This document shows positions 36,401 through 45,437 of a DNA stretch of 64,000 bases, piece after piece. A model generated the notes under the pieces. That model did not search any database. It was not told the DNA's origin and was given only the letters and a program-made list of their open reading frames with translations. Numbering within the stretch: position 1 is the stretch's first letter; each line of letters starts with the position of its first letter. The stretch lies in NCBI RefSeq assembly GCF_021462225.1, contig NC_061802.1, positions 6,653,859 to 6,717,858 on the forward strand, given 5' to 3'. The translations under genes were made by a program, and so were the position numbers. This stretch comes from Girardinichthys multiradiatus (Eukaryota; Chordata; Actinopteri; Cyprinodontiformes; Goodeidae).

Positions 36401-39400
36401 GTTGCCTTTTGTGGAGTAGATTTAATTGAGCATTAATATCACATGAGTTAGAAGTCAAACTGGACTTTGAAATGATTTTAAGCAACATTCAGCAATTAAA
36501 TATCAGTACTCACCCTGTTCAAATACCTTTTTTTCTGATTTGAAGATTGTTGTTGATTGATTGATTGATTGATTGATTAGCTGATAGATTGTTCTCTTTA
36601 TGATTTCCCATAGTATGTGCATTAAAATAAAATTGGGTCCCTGAGCATGAGTGACAAGAGAACCTTGGGCTTCATTAGCTTGGGTCATCTGAAGACATTA
36701 GTTTTGCTTTGAGGGCTCTCTTAGTTGGGGGAGGTTATTTTTTGTTAAACATGCTAAGCATTTGTGGCTGTAAAGAGGGTGACAAAAGTTATTTTCTTTC
36801 TGATTCCTTTCAGCAAATCTCGGGTAACTGCAACACCTCCATTCTGCACACACCAGAGGGCTACTCCTACCTCTACAGTTACGACTGCGCTCTCGTTCCA
36901 GGTAAATACTGTGTGCCTAAGGCAAAACATATCTATACATTTCAAATAAAATATTACATTACATTTTGATAGAGTCACAGTGTAGCGTATAAACTGTGTT
37001 GCAAAACTGCTGTTGGTGTAACACTAAAAAACAACTGTAATACTCACTGGAAACCCAAGCAAAAGGACAACCACAATTAAAATAATATTTTAGATAAGGT
37101 TTTTGTGAATTTCTAGTTAAAAAATAAATTTATCACAGAATAGACATTTTATTCTGAGACTTACAGATGTAACTATTTAAAAAAATCATCAATTTATGGA
37201 CAAAATCGAGCAAAATAATTTTTGTTACTGTGATTTTTTTACCTGTTTTGTTCACAAATTCATTTTTCTTCTTCTGTTTTTTGTTGTTATTTCTCTTATC
37301 AAGTAAACTCTGTAGCATGTTTTATTCGTTTTGAGTGTTTTAACCCATGTCTCTGTATTCTCATAGATCAACAAACCCTGATATTAGGTGTGCTAGAGGT
37401 GTACAGGCTTACTCAGGCATGCTCTTGTTGCTGCAGATCCGCCAGAGAAGCTACAGCAGACCTGTCCAGCCTGCCCGGTCCTGCTCGCCGTAGAGAGCCC
37501 AGAGGCCATGAATGCTGCTGGGATCACTCTGGAGTTCTATAAGAGGCAGTCCACGCTGGGTGCCGGGCTCGGTGTGAAAAAGGTCACCCGAGCTGCAGCT
37601 CAGGTACAGCAGTGGTTATTCTTGTGCAGGATAAAAGGTTCTGCTGTTGAAGTCATTGCTCACAACAATGCATAGAATGTTACCTTTATGGGGAAAATAC
37701 ACTGAAGATTAATCTCTACGTATGTATGGGGAGACATTACAGGCTACATTTAAGGTTCTTTGGGCCAGATGAAAACCATAACCGCTCAGAAATAACTGTG
37801 GTAACACAAGGCTTCAAAGGATCAATGAAGATTTTTACACTTTTATGCCTTGTCCAGCTTATGTTCAGTGAGCAAACATGGAACAAAATAGTTTCTTTGT
37901 AGACCCAATCTTTGTGTACTGCCTCTCATGGTAAATGGTAATGGTAAAGTGCAGCTGTGGGACAAAAACTAAAGGGTTATAGTCAATGACAGTCATTACA
38001 GGACATTACACAAAAAACAGCTCTGCTGCTGCCAGTACTCATGGATGTATGTGTGCAGTGTGTCACATTTTTTTATTACACAGAATGTGCCAACAAAAGC
38101 CATCTTTGTGGAGTACACGGTCCAGCAGTGTCCAGAGGGATTTACAGAGAGAGGAACCTGCCAGCGACTGACTCTCAAATCAGACACACAGGTACTTAGC
38201 CAGAAATGAACCTGTTCAAACATCTATAGGGTTGCTCTATTAGTAGCATATTCTTAGATTATTATAGACCATTTTCATACTTTTTTGCTGTTGTTTTTTT
38301 TTTTTTTTTACATTCCTCAGAGATTATGCTGTTGGAAAAGATTAAATTAAATGTTATTGTTTTACAGCTTAGTGATCTTCTATTGTCTATGATGTTTGGA
38401 CGTACCAACAAAGGGCAAATATTTTAGTATGTAATCGTAAACTGAATATGTGGAAAATTCTTACCTTTATTTTGAGTACATTTAGCGAAGAATCCCACAT
38501 TAAGAAATAACTGTTACTGACATAATTACTGTATCACCTTTAGAGGCACCTTTAGTTGCAACCAGAGGTATAATATAAGGTGTGCAAACAAATGTTCAAG
38601 GTGCTGTACAGGTCCTTCTCAAAAAATTAGCATATTGTGATAAAGTTCATTATTTTCCATAATGTCATGATGAAAATTTAACATTCATATATTTTAGATT
38701 CATTGCACACTAACTGAAATATTTCAGGTCTTTTATTGTCTTAATACGGATGATTTTGGCATACAGCTCATGAAAACCCAAAATTCCTATCTCACAAAAT
38801 TAGCATATCATTAAAAGGGTCTCTAAATGAGCTATGAACCTAATCATCTGAATCAACAAGTTAACTCTAAACACCTGCAAAAGATTCCTGAGGCCTTTAA
38901 AACTCCCAGCCTGGTTCATCACTCAAAACCCCAATCATGGGTAAGACTGCCAACCTGACTGCTGTCCAGAAGGCCACTATTGACACCCTCAAGCAAGAGG
39001 GTAAGACACAGAAAGACATTTCTGAACGAAAAGGCTGTTCCCAGAGTGCTGTATCAAGGCACCTCAGTGGGAAGTCTGTGGGAAGGAAAAAGTGTGGCAG
39101 AAAACGCTGCACAACGAGAAGAGGTGACCGGACCCTGAGGAAGATTGTGGAAAAGGGCCGATTCCAGACCTTGGGGGACCTGCGGAAGCAGTGGACTGAG
39201 TCTGGAGTAGAAACATCCAGAGCCACCGTGCACAAGCGTGTGCAGGAAATGGGCTACAGGTGCCGCATTCCCCAGACCTGGGCTACAGAGAAGCAGCACT
39301 GGACTGTTGCTCAGTGGTCCAAAGTACTTTTTTCGGATGAAAGCAAATTCTGCATGTCATTCGGAAATCAAGGTGCCAGAGTCTGGAGGAAGACTGGGGA

Positions 39401-41803
39401 GAAGGAAATGCCAAAATGCCAGAAGTCCAGTGTCAAGTACCCACAGTCAGTGATGGTCTGGGGTGCCGTGTCAGCTGCTGGTGTTGGTCCAATGTGTTTT
39501 ATCAAGGGCAGGGTCAATGCAGCTAGCTATCAGGAGATTTTGGAGCACTTCATGCTTCCATCTGCTGAAAAGCTTTATGGAGATGAAGATTTCATTTTTC
39601 AGCACGACCTGGCACCTGCTCACAGTGCCAAAACCACTGGTAAATGGTTTACTGACCATGGTATCACTGTGCTCAATTGGCCTGCCAACTCTCCTGACCT
39701 GAACCCCATAGAGAATCTGTGGGATATTGTGAAGAGAGCGTTGAGAGACTCAAGACCCAACACTCTGGATGAGCTAAAGGCCGCTATCGAAGCATCCTGG
39801 GCCTCCATAAGACCTCAGCAGTGCCACAGGCTGATTGCCTCCATGCCACGCCGCATTGAAACAGTCATTTCTGCAAAAGGATTCCCGACCAAGTATTGAG
39901 TGCATAACTGTACATAATTATTTGAAGGTTGACGTTTTTTGTATTAAAAACACTTTTCTTTTATTGGTCGGATGAAATATGCTAATTTTGTGAGATAGGA
40001 ATTTTGGGTTTTCATGAGCTGTATGCCAAAATCATCCGTATTAAGACAATAAAAGACCTGAAATATTTCAGTTAGTGTGCAATGAATCTAAAATATATGA
40101 ATGTTAAATTTTCATCATGACATTATGGAAAATAATGAACTTTATCACAATATGCTAATATTTTGAGAAGGACCTGTATAATTGACAACAACTTCGACAA
40201 CCTCAGTCAACAATTTAAATAGATATAAAATAAGAGAACTAATATATGACAAAGTGACACTAAACAAAGATAGAATACTTGCTGTGCATTACTTTGTTCT
40301 ATGAATAGATAAAATGAAATTGTCACTGAGTGTACACAATGCTCCCAAACCCTCCTGACAGTGTGAAGCTAATTAATGTTGTTGCTAAAGCTTCAGTGTG
40401 CATCTTGTTTGCTGTCACCTGAGCAGCTCCTGGATGTGTTATTTTTTAATATGACAGGTGACTCTCTATTTTTAAACCTTATGCTGTTAACAGTCTTCAG
40501 TCAATGACTCTTGTATTTTGTAACTGTGACAGGATTTAGCTTTATTCCAATGCTCCATCTGAACATTTCAACAATAAATAATTTTTAAAACATTTCTTTT
40601 TTTCTCTCCCTCAGACTGCAGGTTTCTGTAAGGGGTCTGTGTATGGAGATTTTAGCAAACACCCTGATGTTCAGGTGTCCTGTGAGATGTATAAAATACA
40701 GGTACAGTATAAAAAACAGAAAATATTATATTGCTGTATTTTATTTTAATTTCCATTAAAAACAACACAAAATATAAATAGTATATTTTAAATAAAGAGG
40801 AAACATAGAAGCCTGCTTACATTTTTCAACAAAAAAAAAATTTGTATCCCATTTTTTTACATTCAATATCTTAAATAAACAAAATGGCAATAGAGATAAA
40901 AAAAAGTAATGTACCATGAAATTACATTGCATTACATTGTCCACAATCAGACACACAAATAAATAATTCAATTGTTATTTATGTATGGAGTGTTTTGAAC
41001 AAAACTAGGAATAGCTTTAAAAATAGGATGGGTCAGTGGACGGGACTTACATGACAATACCCAAAGGTGATTGGTACTTGCTGTGCAGATTAATGCACCA
41101 GAATTTGCATTCCCGCTATGTAAAAATGTAATTACGTTACATCTACACTATCTACATTTATACTGTATATATATATATTTTTTTTTATGCATTACTTTGT
41201 GTGATTTTTTTAGTGCAACCATCAAATTTTTCCCCTGTATTTAACATTAAATGAATGAGGCCCTTTTTGTTGCATGTCAGAATAAGCTGGTGATGTAATA
41301 ATTGCCGTAGAATTGCATCTGTTTGTTTGCAGAATGTTGACATGGTCCAACCAGTGAAACCGCAGATTCACGACCTTTCCAAAGACCTTGTGATCCCAAC
41401 CTTTCCATCTCTGCCTGATGACCTGCAGCCCATTCCCTCTGACCCTCTGACTCCCACTGCTGCTCAGCCAGATTTCTTTGGCCCAGCAGATATACCCTCT
41501 CTTCCTTCAGAACCCCCTATTGTGGTTAACCCCTCAGTCCCTCTCACCTCTTCTTCTAGTGAGTCTGATGAGAGCATGGTAAACCAACAACAGCAGACTC
41601 TGGATTCATCCTCTGAGGAAATGGGAGGTCCAGTGGCCCGGCGTCCACCATTTAACTTCCTCTACCGTAGGCATAACCGTGAGAAGCGGCAGAGCTTGAC
41701 GGAGACCTCTCCCTCACACCAACCAGTCTTCTTGTCTGATTTCCCCAGCGGACCATCTCCGTTTCGATCCTGTCCTGGACCGGCTCGATATTCCACAGTG
41801 TAA
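33217..41803 (+). CDS. fetub: Fetuin-B, secreted cystatin-family inhibitor of astacin proteases (7 exons, 419 aa)
   Basis: Joining 33217-33444, 34187-34297, 36814-36901, 37437-37603, 38084-38191, 40615-40701 and 41333-41803 gives 1,260 nt, an open frame of 419 codons plus stop, with GT-AG at every junction. The protein has a signal peptide (about residues 1-22), two cystatin domains (about 28-140 and 157-262) and a Pro/Ser-rich tail. The mature part has 12 cysteines (37, 94, 105, 119, 138, 152, 155, 214, 224, 239, 257, 410), the fetuin number. The first cystatin domain contains LDVLETKCH and the C-terminus has CPGPA; both point to fetuin-B rather than fetuin-A (AHSG). Fetuin-B is a plasma glycoprotein that blocks astacin-type metalloproteases such as ovastacin. 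Oddities: the inter-domain CPDCP motif reads CPACP (152-156), and a furin-like REKR lies at 379-382. The start has a strong Kozak context (GCAGCCATGG). A local fetuin-B duplicate is the main alternative. Confidence 0.93.
34187..34297 (+). CDS. fetub: fetub exon 2: cystatin domain 1 core
   Basis: Encodes 37 residues (77-113), including the YYLDLDVLETKCH strand and Cys94/Cys105. It is preceded by an ACAG acceptor and followed by GTAGGA; phase 0 at both ends. Confidence 0.9.
34985..35345 (-). mobile_element. Tc1-like relic in fetub intron 2
   Basis: CATGTTTGCTGTGGCCCCAT, TATGGCTTTCTTCC and ATTCTTCCATAAATGCCGGA match the minus-strand transposase segment of the 21605-22310 family, followed by its terminal region (TTATGCACTATTTTGTGTTG). 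Confidence 0.7.
35414..35893. repeat. Candidate interspersed repeat with short inverted ends, fetub intron 2
   Basis: Begins TGTCACG and ends GTGACA, with TAA and TTA outside. The interior is purine-rich with tracts such as GGCAATTAAACAGGGC and CAGGTGAGAAGTGAGG. It looks like a dispersed fish repeat, but I cannot name the family or show a target duplication. Confidence 0.45.
36553..36580. repeat. (TTGA)n tetranucleotide repeat in fetub intron 2
   Basis: TTGATTGATTGATTGATTGA, about six units, shortly before exon 3. Confidence 0.88.
36814..36901 (+). CDS. fetub: fetub exon 3: end of cystatin domain 1
   Basis: Encodes residues 114-142 plus one base, with Cys119 and Cys138 and an N-glycosylation sequon NTS at Asn120. 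A pyrimidine-rich acceptor (TTCCTTTCAG) precedes it and GTAAAT follows. Confidence 0.9.
37437..37603 (+). CDS. fetub: fetub exon 4: inter-domain CPxCP motif and start of cystatin domain 2
   Basis: Completes codon 143 and encodes residues to 198. The linker motif at residues 152-156 reads CPACP; the third codon is GCC at 37469-37471, where the family motif has Asp. The VTRAAAQ segment matches the fetuin-B pattern at the start of cystatin domain 2. Confidence 0.92.
38084..38191 (+). CDS. fetub: fetub exon 5: cystatin domain 2
   Basis: Encodes 36 residues (199-234) with the FVEYTV strand and Cys214/Cys224. Phase 0 at both ends. The following intron holds the complete Tc1 copy. Confidence 0.92.
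38609..40176 (+). mobile_element. Complete Tc1/mariner element, copy B, in fetub intron 5
   Basis: 1,568 bp between TA dinucleotides (38607-38608 and 40177-40178), with 200-bp terminal inverted repeats (38609-38808 and 39977-40176) that differ very little. It makes up most of the 2,423-bp intron and lies in the same orientation as fetub. The TIR similarity and intact ORF suggest a recent insertion. Confidence 0.96.
38937..39899 (+). CDS. Intact Tc1-family DD34E transposase (320 aa)
   Basis: Catalyses cut-and-paste transposition into TA sites. The N-terminal part has paired helix-turn-helix DNA-binding regions (about residues 7-40 and 65-105) around a basic GRKKCGRKRC linker resembling the family's GRPR/NLS segment. 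The catalytic domain has Asp134 (LFSDESKF), Asp224 (FQHDLAPAH) and Glu259 (NSPDLNPIEN), exactly 34 residues apart, hence DD34E. The length is close to the 340 or so usual for Tc1 transposases and no stop or frameshift is present. All evident catalytic residues are in place, so activity is plausible but untested. Confidence 0.95.
   Translation: MGKTANLTAVQKATIDTLKQEGKTQKDISERKGCSQSAVSRHLSGKSVGRKKCGRKRCTTRRGDRTLRKIVEKGRFQTLGDLRKQWTESGVETSRATVHKRVQEMGYRCRIPQTWATEKQHWTVAQWSKVLFSDESKFCMSFGNQGARVWRKTGEKEMPKCQKSSVKYPQSVMVWGAVSAAGVGPMCFIKGRVNAASYQEILEHFMLPSAEKLYGDEDFIFQHDLAPAHSAKTTGKWFTDHGITVLNWPANSPDLNPIENLWDIVKRALRDSRPNTLDELKAAIEASWASIRPQQCHRLIASMPRRIETVISAKGFPTKY
40615..40701 (+). CDS. fetub: fetub exon 6: end of cystatin domain 2
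   Basis: Encodes 29 residues (235-263) including GFCKGS and VSCEMY, with the Cys239/Cys257 pair typical of the second cystatin domain. The acceptor tract TTTCTCTCCCTCAG is strong. Confidence 0.92.
41333..41803 (+). CDS. fetub: fetub exon 7: Pro/Ser-rich tail, terminal cysteine and stop
   Basis: Encodes 156 residues (264-419) and TAA. The composition is low-complexity (Pro, Ser, Asp, Gln runs) as in other fetuin tails. It contains REKR (41678-41689) and ends shortly after SCPGPA, whose cysteine (410) corresponds to the conserved last fetuin cysteine. Confidence 0.92.
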   Translation, partial: NVDMVQPVKPQIHDLSKDLVIPTFPSLPDDLQPIPSDPLTPTAAQPDFFGPADIPSLPSEPPIVVNPSVPLTSSSSESDESMVNQQQQTLDSSSEEMGGPVARRPPFNFLYRRHNREKRQSLTETSPSHQPVFLSDFPSGPSPFRSCPGPARYSTV

Positions 41804-42038
41804 CCAGTTCTTCCTTGCTCAGAAATCCATTTACTCATGTATGATTTACCCACTGAGAGCTTGAACCGATAAACTGCTCCAATCCCTGTCACTGGAGGCT
41901 TGTAATAATTTGTGCTAATGAGAAGAAAGCATTTTTTTTCACCGTGGCCTTGAAGCGACCTCTCAGCAGCTTCTGTACTGTTGCTCCCAAAGCAGCTCAA
42001 ACATGAATTTAAAAATGGCTACACACACTTGAAAATTT

Positions 42039-42044
42039 AATAAA
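42039..42044 (+). terminator. fetub: Candidate fetub polyadenylation signal
   Basis: AATAAA lies about 235 bases after the fetub stop codon, the first canonical hexamer on this strand. The intervening sequence is the presumed 3' UTR. No transcript evidence was available. Confidence 0.6.
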
Positions 42045-42654
42045 TATCCAGTAAACTACTTGAATATAAGACAGAAGTTTGGATTTATTTTCTCTAATTT
42101 TGTCTACAAATATTGTTTTAGACCTGAAAATCTCAACTGCTGGTTTATTTAGCTTGATTTTAAGTTTCTTTAGCTTTATTTTAACACATTTCTACAATTG
42201 CTTACCTTGTTTTAAAATTGTTTTCTGGTATATCCTGTCTTTATTCCTAACACTTTAGAGACATACTTAGAAATGTAACAAAAATGTGAGCATTTGCTTT
42301 TGTAAATAACAAAAAAACATTTATAGTACAATTTATTACATATATGGTGTAATACATAATACCTTTAATTTGAGTACCTTTACTCAGTTGAAAACAAATT
42401 TAACATTAACAGTGAATAGTTTGTTTTTAATCACAGTGCTACAGTTTTTTGGACATCTACCAACCACTATACCATAAGCCTAACTGAAACATTGTTTGAC
42501 ATTTTTCAACCAATTTCACTGCTTAGGGAGATTTAATCAGTCATTTATGGCTATCTGTGTCCATGTAGTATAACTCGAACATGATGCCCCTATTAGTCTG
42601 ACAGAATGGGACAGATAAGAGAACACGTGATTTGAATGAGGCAGATGTGTAATC

Positions 42655-43010
42655 ATCTTCATAAGTCAAAAAATGGCTACAAGAGAAAAGCTATTCACCG
42701 AAACCTGCCAATATCTACAGTCAGGGCAAATATTTAAAAGGTTTAAAAGAGCTGGAAGGCTGACCAAAGACCAAAGTTTATCTTACCACCATAAACAGTG
42801 CAGGGCCATCAGGTCACCAGAAGAACCACTTAACCATTCCATTCCAAATGTAAACATATGGAGTTTACTAAATGCTTTTTCAACTAACTCCACGCAGAAG
42901 AATTTGGATTGGACATGGGCAAGGATCAAAAGATGATTATATCAAAAAGCGCCTCATCCTCACTGTTAAGTACAGCAGAAAATCTGTGATCCTGTGGGTC
43001 TAGTTCTCTT
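42655..43010 (+). mobile_element. Tc1-like transposase relic between fetub and gpsm2
   Basis: ATCTACAGTCAGGGCAAATA resembles the helix-turn-helix coding part, and CACTGTTAAGTACAGCAGAA with TCTGTGATCCTGTGGG the later TVKYGGGS-like block. The middle is scrambled by deletions. The 87-codon ORF at 42673-42936 is not a real gene. Confidence 0.65.
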
Positions 43011-45229
43011 CTAAAAGCCCTAAGAACCTTGTTTAGAAGATATTGTATCACTCCTTGAACCCTCAGAGTATTTTAATAAAAAACCCAGTAAGTTCTGTCA
43101 GAAAACTGGAAATAGGCGGAGCACACAGGGAAATGGTTCAATGGACACAAATTCAATGTTCGCCAATGTTTATCAGTTTCCGAATATAAATCTTTTAGAA
43201 CCCCTATGGCTGTTACCTCAAGTAGAAAATGCTTGATAGAGGAGACATGACTCTGGATTATCTCGAATGGAACAAAGAATGGTGGAAAATCCTTTCCTCT
43301 GTAAACTCCAACCTTGTGAAATTTAATTTGAGAAAACCATGTCTTGTCACATGGCCATTAGTGTGTGAATAAGTGTTGCACAAGTGAGTTTTAAAATAAT
43401 ATTGTGGGAGACGCCCCTCCCCTCTAGTTTCCCACTGAAAAGTGGAAATCCAAGCAAAGTGGTAAAACCACAAAGTATATATATAACTTCGACTTGAGAT
43501 CTCTTTTTATATTTAAAATGAGTCACTGTCTTCAGACATACGTGGGTTTGATTATGTCTTTCTCTCATCTGTTCGATAGCAAGTCAGAAACAATGGGACA
43601 ATGGGAGAAAATATTTGAATAACCACATTCATTGGGAGGTAGAATCAAACAAATCATACTGAGAGGCTTTGTAAATACAATACAGTTGTTAAGAAACCCC
43701 ACAGGCCATGATTCAAAGGTGTTTCAATATGTGAGGGATTGTGCATAAAAGCAAACAACCAATAAATTGAAGACATGTTGTCTCGAAGATAAATGAAAAG
43801 GATTAGATACTACATGTGTTCTTTAAACTCCATTAAAATTTGAATTGTTAACACTGAAGTAGAAGCTAGAGTGAAGGTTATGGTAGTATTGAAATGCAAA
43901 AAAAAAAAATAGATAAGAAACAATATTTTTCCCAAAAACACAAACCAATGAATTAACTTTTAATTTTGAAACTAGGAGGAAACCTCCTGACCCTCTTATT
44001 TCTTTCTGTGCTGATAAAACCACCAAAGCAGTGGAATGAGGAACATTCAGTAGGATTGTTTTCCTTTTGGTTTCATAAACCCTTTTCCAGTCGATTCCAC
44101 ACTGTTTGATATACCAAGATTAGTCTCTAACAGTGATTCTCCTTTTAGGTTGTGATTTTAAAAAAAGCCGATGTATTATAACTGACCTGTTAATCTTTTT
44201 TTTTTTTTTTTTTTACATACACACAGAGGTAAACGTATACAATTAAATCTGAGTCATTATGATGATTGTGAAATGCTGAATCCTGAACTGGACATAACCG
44301 AAAGTAAATAGAAAAATAAAAAAACAAATAAGTAAATAGAAATGAACTATACCCTTCTTGAATTTGAAGGAATATTTTACACCAACAAAGCACATTCAAC
44401 ATATTATTAACAGAAAATAAGTTTGTATCTTTTGTAGCCTGCCACGTTTTATCCATGATTTACAAAAATATGTTTACAATCAAAATTCAGATGCTTTTAT
44501 GGTTTTCCTCCAGTTAACATGACTAAATTTTAGCCTGTTTCAATACAGTTTTAGTTTTTTTCTGTTCTTTGCTATTTTTTTGTGCAAACAAAAACAACAA
44601 TTTGCAGTAAAGCCGAAATTGGTGTAAGTAATTTCACCCCTTACTTATTTCATATTCTTTTAGTACCCTATTCTCTTACCAAATATTATTTGCATAAGAG
44701 CAGAATCACAGTTTAGTGTACTTGTTAAGGATCTGGGGCTCTGCGTTGATGCCATTGCACTTTCTAATACTTATAAATCTGCTTCAGTAATGAGTGTTTA
44801 TAATTTTCTGCACATGTAACACATCTCACATTGTCTTATTCTTCCTCCTTTTTTTTTGTTTTTTGTTTAAGCTATTTATTCCACAGCCACTGTTCCTTAT
44901 AACAATGGTGTCATCAACGTTTAAAAAAATCTAATCTTTCATCAGTACCAGAAAAAGTCTTGAAAACTGCAATAGGACACAATACTGGAGGGTCAAAATG
45001 ACTAAACCCCGTCAGGACCAAAATAATTTGGAAACAGGGTGAAATAACGTGAAATTAACAATTAACATTAAATTCCAGGAAAAAAATAAAAACTTATACT
45101 AGAAATAATGAAACAAATACTGCCTGGACACGGCAGATGGCGAAAGTGAGCGTTAAAATGCAGCTACTACCAGAGCATGCAGTTGCCAGTAAATCACTTC
45201 AGGATCGTTGTTATGAAAGATGACTCAGT
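43011..45229. other. fetub-gpsm2 intergenic stretch
   Basis: AT-rich, with poly-T at about 44198-44214. No coding or named repeat recognised. Confidence 0.55.
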
Positions 45230-45437
45230 AGAAGTTTACTCATCTCACTCCTCCCCGTTAACGTCACTTTCAAATCATAAACGCGTGGTCGCCGGATGGG
45301 CAATTACAGAACTTCCCACTGCTCCTGAAGGCAGCAGCCCTCAGATCCTAATTGAAGTCAGATTGTAGCGGCGAGGAGGGGCTTCTACTTCTGCTTTCCG
45401 GCGGGACAGTGTAGCTGTTTTCCTCCCAGATGGACGA
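45230..45437 (+). promoter_or_regulatory. gpsm2: Candidate gpsm2 promoter and first exon
   Basis: This stretch is richer in G+C and CpG than its surroundings (for example GCGGCGAGGAGGGG and TTCCGGCGGGAC) and lies just upstream of the GPSM2 coding exons, with no TATA box seen. A GTGAGT donor follows at 45438. A second possible donor, CAG before GTAGGT at 45561, could define an alternative first exon. Transcription start unknown. Confidence 0.5.
45430..45437 (+). CDS. gpsm2: gpsm2 candidate 8-nt upstream coding exon (M-D-E)
   Basis: ATGGACGA directly abuts a GTGAGT donor. Spliced to the first base of the exon at 56030 it reads ATG GAC GAG ATG GAG, in frame with the main protein. An in-frame TAG lies 15 bases upstream (45412-45414), so this would be the first possible start. 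The alternative start is the ATG at 56031. Confidence 0.5.

Noticed and set aside
43823..44456. Minus-strand ORFs in the fetub-gpsm2 interval
   Set aside because: Phe/Tyr/Lys-rich products of AT-rich DNA, one of them reading through a poly-T run; no support as genes.
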